Positions 18,034 to 26,739 of a stretch of 64,000 bases of DNA are shown here, piece by piece. Every line of letters begins with the position of its first letter. Position 1 is the first letter of the stretch. The DNA is from Bacteroidaceae bacterium. GTDB lineage: Bacteria > Bacteroidota > Bacteroidia > Bacteroidales > Bacteroidaceae. The translations under genes and the position numbers were made by a program. The stretch is taken from the NCBI GenBank assembly GCA_017541025.1, contig JAFXZY010000058.1:26516-90515 (forward strand), written 5' to 3'. The notes under the pieces are model-generated. The model did not search any database. It saw only the letters and a list, made by a program, of their open reading frames with translations, and was not told where the DNA came from.

Positions 18034-18840
18034 TTACGGCTTCAACTCGTACAAATCCGATGGGGACTTCCTTTTAAGGATATCCAATTCAAAGTCAACA
18101 CCTGGTATTATACCGAAACTTCGGAGTAAACCCTCCACAGTTTTACGTGCCAGTTCGGGGTGATTATTCTCTTCGCTAAGATGACATAACCATACATGTT
18201 TTAATATAGGAGTAGCATGTTCTGCTATCAGTTTTGCCGACTCCTTGTTACACAGATGTCCCTTATCTCCCCTGATCCTACCCTTCAGATAAGCCGGATA
18301 GGTTCCCATCATCAGCATGTCTTCATCGTGATTCGCCTCAAGTACAAGGTAATTTGCCTTGGCGACCTGCTCTTCCATAACACTTGTAACATGTCCGGCA
18401 TCAGTAATCAGACAGAACACAACACCACAAGCCTCAATACGGTATCCAACACAGTCACTACTATCATGAGGAACGTCAAAGGGCGTTATAAGCAAATCGC
18501 CTAATTGCAGAGACACATCTTTCTGAACAATTCTAATGTGTTGTTCCGTGAGTTTGCTTGTCATGCAGTAATTAGAGTTAATTCCTGCATGAACCTTCTC
18601 TGTTGAATACACCAGTTTATCATACTCATTGGCCAGATTACCTACTGCTTTTATATGGTCAGCATGATCATGCGTAACAAAAACTGCATCTATCTGGTCA
18701 ATATCTATACCATAGGTTTTCAGCGTCTTTTTCAAGACCCTGATACCTATGCCAGCATCAATGAGAATGCTTGTATTTCCTGTAGTCAAATAGTAACAAT
18801 TACCGCTACTTCCCGACCCCAAAGAGAGAAATTTTAGCAT
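18034..18840 (-). CDS. MBL-fold metallohydrolase (YycJ/WalJ-like)
   Basis: 268 residues. It begins with the metallo-beta-lactamase fold (MLKFLSLGSGSSGNCYY), and the zinc motif THDHADH places His57, His59, Asp61 and His62. Further metal ligands are likely in 'FDVPHDSSD' and 'ITDAGHVT'. The overall layout resembles YycJ/WalJ-type hydrolases, which act on nucleic acids in some Firmicutes; the substrate here is unknown. It is cytoplasmic, as no signal peptide is seen. Its promoter overlaps the divergent promoter of the following lipoprotein gene. Confidence 0.85.
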   Translation of the reverse strand: MLKFLSLGSGSSGNCYYLTTGNTSILIDAGIGIRVLKKTLKTYGIDIDQIDAVFVTHDHADHIKAVGNLANEYDKLVYSTEKVHAGINSNYCMTSKLTEQHIRIVQKDVSLQLGDLLITPFDVPHDSSDCVGYRIEACGVVFCLITDAGHVTSVMEEQVAKANYLVLEANHDEDMLMMGTYPAYLKGRIRGDKGHLCNKESAKLIAEHATPILKHVWLCHLSEENNHPELARKTVEGLLRSFGIIPGVDFELDILKRKSPSDLYELKP

Positions 18841-18859
18841 AAATTATTAATTTTATCTG

Positions 18860-18891
18860 CAAATTTACGCCAATTATTGAATAATTACAAA
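18860..18891 (-). promoter_or_regulatory. Promoter of the MBL hydrolase gene
   Basis: Minus-strand TTTG (18891-18888), 20 nt, TAAATTTG (18867-18860), a full consensus match about 20 nt upstream of the start codon. It overlaps the divergent promoter at 18876-18907. Confidence 0.75.
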
Positions 18892-18907
18892 TTTTTCTAT
18901 AGTTTTG
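18876..18907 (+). promoter_or_regulatory. Promoter of the small lipoprotein gene
   Basis: ATTG (one mismatch, 18876-18879), 20 nt, TAGTTTTG (18900-18907). The -33 part overlaps the opposing promoter, so the two could interfere. Confidence 0.65.
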
Positions 18908-18929
18908 TGTCAAATAAATTGGGTGAAGA

Positions 18930-19343
18930 ATGAGATTATTACATCTGATCACACTTATTGTATGCACCTTTTCTGCAATTCTACTAAGTGGGTGCTCAGA
19001 AAACTGCCATAAAGCTACAGAAGCGGGAAAGACTTTCTTGACAAGTTTGTTTACTTGCGAATTTGAGACTTGTGATGCATTATGTACAGAAGACGGAAAG
19101 AAAGAAGTACGCTGGTTTGCATCGAATCTGACAGAAGAGGATTTGAACATCATCTCCCGCAACGTTGAGATTACTGCCGAAGATTGTGAAGTCACAGATT
19201 ACTCAGCATCCATTACCTATCATGCAAAGAATGTAATTGTTTGTGATTCTCTGGAAACAAAGAGCTATCTTGGCGAACGTTCACTGAAAGTTATGTTAGA
19301 AAAGGTGAACGGCACATGGAAGGTCGACCAATTAGAATGGTAA
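18930..19343 (+). CDS. Small lipoprotein (DUF4878-like)
   Basis: 137 residues. A hydrophobic leader ends in a lipobox LLSGC with lipidated Cys22. The mature part is Cys-rich at first ('CHKATEAGKTFLTSLFTCEF') and then forms an alpha+beta NTF2-like pattern ending 'NGTWKVDQLEW'. That ending is typical of DUF4878-type lipoproteins of Bacteroidota, whose function is unknown. The 3' end overlaps convergent tamL by 12 bp. Confidence 0.72.
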   Translation: MRLLHLITLIVCTFSAILLSGCSENCHKATEAGKTFLTSLFTCEFETCDALCTEDGKKEVRWFASNLTEEDLNIISRNVEITAEDCEVTDYSASITYHAKNVIVCDSLETKSYLGERSLKVMLEKVNGTWKVDQLEW

Positions 19344-21587
19344 CCCAACGGCAAAGTGAAACGTGAAGTCGCGTTTGAAGTTGGGATGAATAATCGGATA
19401 ATGCCGTTTACTATCCTCATAAGCAGGATGAATAGCTTTCATACCACCATCAAAACGTAAGATAAAATAGTTGAAATTTAATCGAATACCCAAACCGTAA
19501 GCAACAGCTATCTGACGCCAGAAGGTGTCAAATTTGAACTGTCCACCAGGCTGATCGGGATAATCGCGTAGCGTCCAGATATTACCGGCATCTATAAACA
19601 CAGCGCCATCAAACTTCCAGAACAAATGAGTACGGTATTCTATATTCATGTCAAGCTTCACGTCACCAGTCTGGTTAATAAAATCTATCTTTCCGTCATT
19701 CCCCACGAATGTGCCTGGTCCCAACTCACGCACACTCCATCCCCTAACACTATTGGCGCCACCACTGAAATAACGTTTCTCGTACGGAAGAATCGTTGAG
19801 TTGCCGTATGGATAAGCAATACCAAGGCCAAAATGTATAGCTAGGGAATTGGCATTATTAATCATGAAACTCTTAGAGAAGTCAAAATCGCCCTTCACAT
19901 ATTGGGCATAAGCATTACTAAACAAAGTGTACTGCCCGTCTTCGTTCTTGGATGCTCCACTCATATTAGAGATCCCATACAGCAGGTTGCCTGCGGTTTC
20001 TATGCTGGCACGTATAATGTATGCATTTGTGCCATAGTTCTTGGAATTGGGATTTAACGATTGCGAGCTGTAGGAAAAACTATAACCCCATTTTACAATA
20101 AAAAGGTTCTCATAGTTATACCTGAGAATAGCATTCCTGCTTTCAGGATTATCCAGGTAGATTTCCCTGAAGGTATCACTAATCCAAGGCATAAAAACAT
20201 AGTTTATGTCCAAAAGGTCTATTCTGTGTTGCATTCTACGGGCGGCTCTGGTCCATTTATATCGCCAGGAAGCGGTAAGAACACGGCGATGAAACTCTGG
20301 TCTGTCTTGCGAATCGAACATAAAGTTCAGCTCACTGGTGGCAAGAGCCCTTTTGCGAAACGACTGCCGGAGGAAAGGAAAGATAAAATCGGGAAAACCT
20401 ATTCCTGCCTCGAAACTATATTCTATAAAGTTCTGGTCGTTATAGCCGCGAAGTCCTTTTATTGCTTCAAATGCGCCACGTGCCTTAAGATTTAAGAGTT
20501 CGGACCCGCGGAAAAGATTCCTGTTTTGATAAGACAATGCTACGGCAACGCCCAAATCGCCTGCCGAATTAGTTCCTTCCAATTCTATATTAAAAGAATT
20601 CCTTTTGCTGGGCATAACAGATATCATAGCATCCAACGTGGTACTGTCTTCTGCATTCTCCGAAAGACTGATTCTACTACTCTGCACAGCACCCAATCTA
20701 TTCAGTCGGGAATAGGAACCTTGCATATCCTGTTCACGATACACGCTTCCTTCTGTCAGTTCACTTGCAGATGCTATAACCTTAGGGCGAACAAAAGGTT
20801 TGTTATGAGAAACAGGTATATTGTAAAAGATGTTTCCAATGGTATAACGCTGATGTGATTCCCTAACCTCAGCCCGTCCTGAAGAGTACTCCTGTAAAAT
20901 CATCTTCAGATCCACCTGATGATTTCCTATAGTAGTATCAGCCTCAAAACGGACAAAATCCTTATTGAACTTGTAATACCCCCTGTTTTGCAAAAATGTA
21001 TTGATGCGATTCCGTTCTGCTTCCAAGACATTCAAGTCAAAAGGCATATTTTCCTGTAGCAAAGAGACATAGCCATCCTGCTTCAACTCTTGGGCTATGG
21101 TTGTATCCTGAATATCCGTCTGTATCTCAGATACTTTATATCGCTGATGTGGCAAGACATAATATCTGACTCCTATCCGGTTCTTATTCGTTACTTCCAG
21201 CAACTTAACCTCCGCATTCAGATAACCCATATTTTGGGTTGCATTCTGTATGTTAAGCCGTGTCTTATGAGACAAGACCGAATCATATATAACAGGCGGT
21301 TCCCCCAGCCTTCTGATAAAACGGTTAAAACGTTTTGTGCTATCGCTGCCTGAAAGAGAGTATATATAAAGAGGTACCTTCACCAGCGAGAACCACTTGT
21401 TGTTAGGATGCTGACCAACATATCCCATAAGAGGGGCAGTCTTGAATTCTTTGTCGTCAGAACGGACAGATACATGGTTCAGCATGTATTCATCCTCGGG
21501 GATGAAACGATTAACACTACATCCCGTAAAAAAAACACATACGAGCAGGCTGATACATGTAATAATTTTCCGACAAAAGCAATTCAT
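19332..21587 (-). CDS. TamL-like Omp85 lipoprotein (BamA/TamA family)
   Basis: 751 residues. A lipobox (FFTGC, Cys23 from this start) is followed by 'SVNRFIPEDEYMLNHVSV', the characteristic beginning of Bacteroidota TamL, a lipid-anchored TamA relative. POTRA-like segments (about 40-330) precede a C-terminal 16-strand barrel region with 'RYFSGGANSVRGW' (the VRGF/W element of strand 6 lid loop) and a terminal 'RDFTFHFAVGLPF' beta-signal. It inserts or assembles proteins in the outer membrane together with TamB, which is not adjacent here. An in-frame start at 21614 would overlap the -7 box at 21592-21599, so ATG 21587 is preferred. That leaves almost no 5' leader. Confidence 0.85.
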   Translation of the reverse strand: MNCFCRKIITCISLLVCVFFTGCSVNRFIPEDEYMLNHVSVRSDDKEFKTAPLMGYVGQHPNNKWFSLVKVPLYIYSLSGSDSTKRFNRFIRRLGEPPVIYDSVLSHKTRLNIQNATQNMGYLNAEVKLLEVTNKNRIGVRYYVLPHQRYKVSEIQTDIQDTTIAQELKQDGYVSLLQENMPFDLNVLEAERNRINTFLQNRGYYKFNKDFVRFEADTTIGNHQVDLKMILQEYSSGRAEVRESHQRYTIGNIFYNIPVSHNKPFVRPKVIASASELTEGSVYREQDMQGSYSRLNRLGAVQSSRISLSENAEDSTTLDAMISVMPSKRNSFNIELEGTNSAGDLGVAVALSYQNRNLFRGSELLNLKARGAFEAIKGLRGYNDQNFIEYSFEAGIGFPDFIFPFLRQSFRKRALATSELNFMFDSQDRPEFHRRVLTASWRYKWTRAARRMQHRIDLLDINYVFMPWISDTFREIYLDNPESRNAILRYNYENLFIVKWGYSFSYSSQSLNPNSKNYGTNAYIIRASIETAGNLLYGISNMSGASKNEDGQYTLFSNAYAQYVKGDFDFSKSFMINNANSLAIHFGLGIAYPYGNSTILPYEKRYFSGGANSVRGWSVRELGPGTFVGNDGKIDFINQTGDVKLDMNIEYRTHLFWKFDGAVFIDAGNIWTLRDYPDQPGGQFKFDTFWRQIAVAYGLGIRLNFNYFILRFDGGMKAIHPAYEDSKRHYPIIHPNFKRDFTFHFAVGLPF

Positions 21588-21591
21588 ACGA

Positions 21592-21599
21592 CAAAGGTA
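21592..21599 (-). promoter_or_regulatory. -7 element for tamL
   Basis: Minus-strand TACCTTTG directly upstream of ATG 21587. No -33 partner at correct spacing was found. If it is used, the mRNA would be close to leaderless. Confidence 0.4.
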
Positions 21600-21621
21600 G
21601 TTATATTTTGGCAAAATTCAT

Positions 21622-21629
21622 TAACTTTG
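21622..21629 (+). promoter_or_regulatory. -7 element for the TrmH-family gene
   Basis: TAACTTTG, 21 nt upstream of ATG 21651. No good -33 box was seen. It supports the short start over the upstream in-frame start at 21408. Confidence 0.5.
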
Positions 21630-21650
21630 CAACGAAAATTACTTCTATTT

Positions 21651-22406
21651 ATGATAACAAAGGCAAGAATTAAAATAATAAAGTCATTAGAGCAGCGAAA
21701 ACAGAGAAACCTTCACCATCTTTTTGTTGCTGAAGGCCCAAAACTGGTAGGCGAATTATTGTCGACTATGCAACCCTCCTACATTGTCGCTTTGCCAAAA
21801 TGGTGGAAGGAACACAAAAACATTATAGGACATCACTGCGAGGCTGATATCATAACCCCCGAAGAATTGCAGAAAACCAGTCTGTTACGTACGCCACAAC
21901 AGGTAATAGCCCTCTTCCCCATTCCGCAGCACCAGTTTAATGCGCAAGTTGCCCAAAGTGAACTATGCCTGGCATTAGACGGCGTTCAGGACCCAGGAAA
22001 CATGGGCACCATCCTGAGAATTGCAGACTGGTTTGGCATTCACCATGTTGTTTGTTCCGAAGACACCGTAGATGTTTATAACCCAAAAACCGTACAAGCC
22101 ACCATGGGTGCTCTGGCCCGCGTGAAAGTCCACTATACTGACCTCACCGCACTGCTCTGCCAGTGCAATGCCCCAATCTACGGAACACTCCTGGACGGAG
22201 ACAACATATACGAGCAGGAACTGGGCCGGAACGGCTTCATAGTAATGGGCAACGAAGGTAACGGACTTTCACAAGCTATCAGAGAAATAGTAACACACAA
22301 GCTGTTTATCCCCAATTACCCGATAGGAGCAGAAACTACAGAAAGTCTGAACGTAGCTATTGCTACCAGCATCGTCTGCTCCGAATTCAGGAGGAGGCAG
22401 CAATAG
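21651..22406 (+). CDS. TrmH/SpoU-family RNA 2'-O-methyltransferase
   Basis: 251 residues. A short N-terminal substrate-binding domain ('HLFVAEGPKLVGELL') precedes the SPOUT fold. Motif 1 is 'DPGNMGTILRIADWFG', motif 2 'VMGNEGNGLS' and motif 3 'ETTESLNVAIATSIV', the trefoil-knot SAM-binding loop. It methylates ribose 2'-OH in rRNA or tRNA; the exact site cannot be assigned. The upstream open frame back to 21408 runs over tamL on the other strand and across the promoter, so ATG 21651 is chosen. It is divergent from tamL. Confidence 0.9.
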   Translation: MITKARIKIIKSLEQRKQRNLHHLFVAEGPKLVGELLSTMQPSYIVALPKWWKEHKNIIGHHCEADIITPEELQKTSLLRTPQQVIALFPIPQHQFNAQVAQSELCLALDGVQDPGNMGTILRIADWFGIHHVVCSEDTVDVYNPKTVQATMGALARVKVHYTDLTALLCQCNAPIYGTLLDGDNIYEQELGRNGFIVMGNEGNGLSQAIREIVTHKLFIPNYPIGAETTESLNVAIATSIVCSEFRRRQQ

Positions 22407-22601
22407 CAAATACTGCTACATTATTATACATAAGTATATTTCTTCCTGTGACCGACGATCTCTTATTTTGAGTTATCATAAACACACACATAAGTAATAA
22501 GCTCTGCTATGGTTATTATGGAGTTCAGTACAAGGCATACAACTGTTACAGATACAAAAATACAGAAATATGGTTCATGAATAATTTTCTCTTCTCAAAC
22601 G

Positions 22602-22633
22602 ATTGCACATAAAAAAGAAAATGTTTACCTTTG
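22602..22633 (+). promoter_or_regulatory. Promoter of prs
   Basis: ATTG (one mismatch, 22602-22605), 20 nt, TACCTTTG (22626-22633), about 42 nt before the ATG of prs. Confidence 0.7.
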
Positions 22634-22675
22634 CACAACGGAAAGCAAACAAAAAGGTAAACCTCAATAAAAACA

Positions 22676-23614
22676 ATGGAAGAGAAGAAAATATTCAAGG
22701 TATTCTCAGGCACTAAAAGCCGCTATCTGGCAGAGAAAATCTGCGCTAACTTAGGTTGTGAACTTGGCAATCTGTCCATCACAAGATTTTCAGACGGCGA
22801 GTTCGAAGTGTGCTTCGAAGAAAGTATTCGCGGTGTTGATGTTTTTTTGGTACAGAGCACATTCCCCAATGCTGACAATCTGATGGAATTGCTGCTTATG
22901 ATTGACGCAGCCAAGCGTGCATCGGCACGTACCATAAACGCTGTTGTGCCCTACTTTGGATGGGCTCGTCAGGATCGCAAGAGCAAACCACGTGTTAGCA
23001 TCGCTGCCAAGCTGGTTGCTGACATGCTCTCTGTGGCAGGTATTAACCGTTTGATTACAATGGACCTGCATGCCGATCAGGAGCAAGGGTTCTTCAACGT
23101 ACCCGTTGACCACCTTTATGCCAGTAGCGTACTGCTCCCTTATATCCAGAGCTTGAATCTTGAAAATCTGGTAATTGCCACTCCTGACGTTGGCGGCACC
23201 AAACGTGCCAGCACTTACAGCAAGTACCTAAACTGCCCCATGGTACTCTGCAACAAGACACGCAAGAAGGCCAACGAGATAGCTCACATGGAGATTATCG
23301 GTGATGTGGAAGGTGCCAATGTAGTACTGGTTGACGACATGGTAGATACTGCAGGAACCATCACAAAGGCTGCCGACCTGATGAAACAAAACGGAGCTAA
23401 AAGCGTACGTGCCATAGCAAGCCATTGTGTAATGAGCGGTCCTGCCAGCGAACGCGTAGAAGCCTCTTCCATCGAAGAAATGGTCTTCACCGACAGTATT
23501 CCTTACGCAGGCGGAAGTAGCAAGGTGAAACAACTTTCCATTGCTGCACTACTTGCCACAACCATTCGCTGCGTAGAGGACAACGAAAGCATCAGCAAGC
23601 AATATCTCACATAA
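22676..23614 (+). CDS. prs: Ribose-phosphate pyrophosphokinase (PRPP synthetase)
   Basis: 312 residues, the normal length for class I PRPP synthetase. It makes PRPP from ribose-5-phosphate and ATP for purine, pyrimidine, His, Trp and NAD synthesis. Visible motifs are the flexible loop 'YFGWARQDRKSKPR', the Mg/ATP region 'MDLHADQEQGFFNVPVDHL' and the PRPP-binding loop 'VVLVDDMVDTAGTI' (about 214-227). It is cytoplasmic. The next gene starts 10 bp downstream and is probably co-transcribed. Confidence 0.96.
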   Translation: MEEKKIFKVFSGTKSRYLAEKICANLGCELGNLSITRFSDGEFEVCFEESIRGVDVFLVQSTFPNADNLMELLLMIDAAKRASARTINAVVPYFGWARQDRKSKPRVSIAAKLVADMLSVAGINRLITMDLHADQEQGFFNVPVDHLYASSVLLPYIQSLNLENLVIATPDVGGTKRASTYSKYLNCPMVLCNKTRKKANEIAHMEIIGDVEGANVVLVDDMVDTAGTITKAADLMKQNGAKSVRAIASHCVMSGPASERVEASSIEEMVFTDSIPYAGGSSKVKQLSIAALLATTIRCVEDNESISKQYLT

Positions 23615-23624
23615 GATATATTAC

Positions 23625-25187
23625 ATGAAAGTTTACAGCCCTAAGAAAAGAAGCATGAAAAGAAACCTTTTATGCTTCTTTTCGTTAATGATAATGTTCT
23701 GCATGCCTGCCATCTACCGATTAGCTTTATATGGCACGGAATCTTACAGCAATATATTATTGGTGGCTGTAGCAAGCATTCCTTTGGCTCTCTTCTTAAC
23801 GTCTGTCCGCAAATGGTGGATTTTCGTCCTGCTGAGTATACCTCTCATGTACTTTGCTGGTAATGAGACGTTTGTGGTAGTCGTTTACCGCCACTACATG
23901 AAGGCAGTAAACGTGCTTTCCATGTTAATTACCAACACCACTGAGAGCAGAAGTTTCATTTCGAACAATACGCTGGCCGTATGCTGTGACGTTCCCATTC
24001 TTGTCTTATGGGGTATTGGTGTTTGGGCTAAATACAAAGCCTCCAAGCCAAGTTATAAATATTTTGCGTTTTCCAGTGTGATTCTGGCTGCACTATTATT
24101 TTTTGCCAAAGATACAAAAATAATGGAACTGCCGCCATACAACCTGCCTGTACAATATTACAATGCTTATACCATAAACAAGAAGATTCTGCAAGCTGCA
24201 GCACAACCCAAAGTAGCCATTGCATGCCATCAGACAAACCCAAAGGAACATGAATCATACGTCTTGTTCATAGGTGAAAGTATGGTTTATGATCATCTTT
24301 CTTTGGCAGGTTATAAACGAGAAACAACTCCCCTATTGGATGCAAGAGAGAACCTTACACTTTTTACTGACTACAAAACCAACGCTACCCTTACCATGCT
24401 GGTAGCACCCCTTATGATGACAGATGCCACAATTGAGGATTTCTACAGAAGCTATTCTGGCACAAACTGCCTTCAGGTTTTCAAACAATGCGGATTCAAG
24501 ACCTTTGTTCTGGTTTGCTTCAACCATCTGGATCAAGATCCGCCTCTTACAGCAGCGGCAGACTCGGTGTTCTGCGTAGATAAAGACATTGAGATTCCTG
24601 CCATCATGGATTCACTGACAAAAGTTTATCCAAAAACTTTCTTTGTGGTACAAGGACTGGGTAATCACTGTTATTTCTATAACTTTGAAGAACAAGACAA
24701 TCTGTTCAGACCTAACCCCTACTATGACCCTGATGTTCAATCAGACAGTCTATACTACAATGCATACGACTGCACAATACACTATACTGACCGTGTATTA
24801 GATGGCGTAATCAATGTTCTCAACAAGGATAGTATGTATTCCGTTATGCTGTTTGCTTCAGACCACGGAGAAAATGTAAATCCTGGTGATGAACGACGCT
24901 CTGTTTCGATGACTCCCCAAGAGAGCGAATATCACGTCCCCTTTATCATCTGGAGAAGTAAGAAATGGATAGAGGAGAATCCGGAAAAAGAAAGATGCAT
25001 TCTAGCCAATAAAGATAAGAAAACCTATATCGACAATATCTTCTTCACGTTGTGTGACGTGGCTTCAATCCAACTTCCTGATTCATTGAACAAGCCAGAA
25101 TGGACCATCACCTCCCCCTCCTTTTCCGCCACTCAGAAGCGCATACTGCTGACCCCTGATGGAAAAACTACCATTAATCTGAATTAA
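23625..25187 (+). CDS. Phosphoethanolamine transferase (EptA-like, sulfatase fold)
   Basis: 520 residues. Five hydrophobic segments in the first ~165 residues anchor a periplasmic alkaline-phosphatase-fold domain. 'VLFIGESMVYDHLSLAGYKR' is the signature of the lipid A / inner-core phosphoethanolamine transferase family. The nucleophile Thr probably lies in 'TNATLTMLVAPLMM', and 'FASDHGEN' carries metal ligands near the end. It would transfer phosphoethanolamine from phosphatidylethanolamine to lipid A or another surface glycan. Such transfer masks negative charge and can affect cationic-peptide resistance; that role is inferred. It is in a probable operon with prs. Its 3' end shares TTAA with the convergent GH43 gene (4-bp overlap). 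Met1 or Met11 could be the start. Confidence 0.85.
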   Translation: MKVYSPKKRSMKRNLLCFFSLMIMFCMPAIYRLALYGTESYSNILLVAVASIPLALFLTSVRKWWIFVLLSIPLMYFAGNETFVVVVYRHYMKAVNVLSMLITNTTESRSFISNNTLAVCCDVPILVLWGIGVWAKYKASKPSYKYFAFSSVILAALLFFAKDTKIMELPPYNLPVQYYNAYTINKKILQAAAQPKVAIACHQTNPKEHESYVLFIGESMVYDHLSLAGYKRETTPLLDARENLTLFTDYKTNATLTMLVAPLMMTDATIEDFYRSYSGTNCLQVFKQCGFKTFVLVCFNHLDQDPPLTAAADSVFCVDKDIEIPAIMDSLTKVYPKTFFVVQGLGNHCYFYNFEEQDNLFRPNPYYDPDVQSDSLYYNAYDCTIHYTDRVLDGVINVLNKDSMYSVMLFASDHGENVNPGDERRSVSMTPQESEYHVPFIIWRSKKWIEENPEKERCILANKDKKTYIDNIFFTLCDVASIQLPDSLNKPEWTITSPSFSATQKRILLTPDGKTTINLN

Positions 25188-26323
25188 TCAAAGATTTTCC
25201 ACTCATCGCGCCAACGAACAACGGGTTTTCCTTCTTCAAATTCAATGGGAAGCCAGATGTAACGTGCATCAATGGGATGACGAGGACGCCAGATGTCTGC
25301 CATAAAAATATGACGACCATCATCAAGCGTCAGAACGAAAGTACTCTGTCCGCCAAAGGTAATTTCGGCCTTGGGACCACGACAGGGATTGGGATGTTGC
25401 GTCCAAGGTCCCCATATGCTGGGAGCAGAGAACATTCGTGCCTCATTTGGGTCCCAACCAGTACAACCCGAGGTTATCATCCAGTATGTGCCATCGTGCT
25501 TGAAGATTGCAGGTGCCTCATTATGGCCTGCAGGTGACAAACGGGTATAACGGCCTGTATGATGCAAATAGTCGGAAGTCAACTCAGCGATGTGCAAGGT
25601 CAAATTATCCTCAGAAGAAAAAATATGGTATGCCTTGCCGTCATCATCAACGTAGAGTGTCATATCGCGAGACATCTGACCCGTTCCGAAGTCCCGTTTC
25701 AAAAAAAGTCCTTGAGCCACAGCCATACGCCAGGCTGGTGTCCAACCTTCTTTATAGTTGGCGGCATTAAGAGTATCTATAACAGCCAATTCGTGATTTC
25801 CAAACTCTATAGGCCATGTACCGGCATTTGCACGCTGCGAATACAGAAATTTGTAAGGTCCCTCTGGATGGTCAGCTACAGCCACGCCATAACGGGCTGC
25901 ATTATAGCCCCTTCCTTTCAACTCCAGGTGGAACCACATACAGAACATTTTTGTGACATTATTATAAATGACCTTTGGACGCTCCAAAACGCAACCTCGC
26001 TCAATATCATCTCCTGGTTCATCCGTTACACTAAGTGCAACACCACAGTTGCGCCAATGTAACAAATCCTTTGATGAATAACATGTAACACCCACTAAGG
26101 CACTACTGGTATGTTCTGCCTTATGCTCGCCAAACCAATAGTAGGTATCTCCATACTTCAACACACCGCCGCCATGAGCGTTGATGTGCTGTCCGCTTTC
26201 ATCAGGCCAGATTTCACCAGAGCGAATGGAAAGTACATCACGTTGCTGCTGTCCGCACACTATTGCAGGCGTAACCATTAGGACTATTAAAGCCAATGTA
26301 AATCTGATAATATTCTTCGTCAT
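25184..26323 (-). CDS. Secreted glycoside hydrolase family 43 enzyme
   Basis: 379 residues from the preferred start, which begins a good Sec signal peptide (MTKNIIRFTLALIVLMVTP...). The five-bladed propeller opens with 'INAHGGGVLKYGDTYYWFGE', where the Asp/His region typical of GH43 is seen. 'VLERPKVIYN' and 'NEAPAIFKHDGTYWM' carry the usual acid residues. The opening resembles exo-beta-1,3-galactanase-type subfamilies (such as GH43_24), so a galactan or arabinogalactan side-chain enzyme is possible. An upstream in-frame start at 26374 lacks a signal peptide and is rejected. A strong consensus promoter lies about 165 nt upstream of the ATG, giving a long leader. Confidence 0.82.
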   Translation of the reverse strand: MTKNIIRFTLALIVLMVTPAIVCGQQQRDVLSIRSGEIWPDESGQHINAHGGGVLKYGDTYYWFGEHKAEHTSSALVGVTCYSSKDLLHWRNCGVALSVTDEPGDDIERGCVLERPKVIYNNVTKMFCMWFHLELKGRGYNAARYGVAVADHPEGPYKFLYSQRANAGTWPIEFGNHELAVIDTLNAANYKEGWTPAWRMAVAQGLFLKRDFGTGQMSRDMTLYVDDDGKAYHIFSSEDNLTLHIAELTSDYLHHTGRYTRLSPAGHNEAPAIFKHDGTYWMITSGCTGWDPNEARMFSAPSIWGPWTQHPNPCRGPKAEITFGGQSTFVLTLDDGRHIFMADIWRPRHPIDARYIWLPIEFEEGKPVVRWRDEWKIFD

Positions 26324-26496
26324 AATATATCTTTTTTGTATTTCAAAAATATGCAACTTCACTACTCTACCCATGCAATTCCCTTTGATATTAAAATTGA
26401 AGGTTCATCTCTCGACGGACCTTCAACTTATTTGATATTAGCCTTTTAAGGTAAAAAGATTGTTTGTCAGAATAACTTTAATTATTTTTTCTAATG

Positions 26497-26528
26497 CAAA
26501 TTTAAAGCTTTTATGTATTCCTTGCAAA
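26497..26528 (-). promoter_or_regulatory. Promoter toward the GH43 gene
   Basis: Minus-strand TTTG (26528-26525), 20 nt, TAAATTTG (26504-26497), a full consensus. Transcription would begin near 26491, leaving a ~165-nt leader. Confidence 0.65.
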
Positions 26529-26669
26529 CTTTCCTTACATGTTAAATAACATATTCGGTACATTTGCAACTTTTCTCTTTACCACACCTTATTATATTTA
26601 AGTAAAAGTATTACTTTGGCTTTGACGAAGCTACTTTTGCTCTACAATAAAAATTAAATCACATTTTAT

Positions 26670-26700
26670 TTTGTATTGTCCTTGCTTAATCGTACCTTTG
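26670..26700 (+). promoter_or_regulatory. Promoter of glnS
   Basis: TTTG (26670-26673), 19 nt, TACCTTTG (26693-26700), about 40 nt before ATG 26740. An in-frame start at 26671 would lie inside the promoter. Confidence 0.75.
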
Positions 26701-26739
26701 CATTTATACAAACGGATAACCTTTGAAGAAAAAAGGATT

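Larger units (their letters stand above)
26324..26739. other. Divergent intergenic region with two promoters and a leader hairpin
   Basis: 416 bases without a gene. It contains a full promoter toward GH43 (26497-26528), a full promoter toward glnS (26670-26700), the hairpin TTGAAGGT / ACCTTCAA (26397-26426) inside the predicted GH43 leader, and weaker isolated -7 boxes: TATTTTTG at 26344-26351 on minus, and TACATTTG at 26559 and TACTTTTG at 26632 on plus. No small ORF is supported. Confidence 0.6.
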
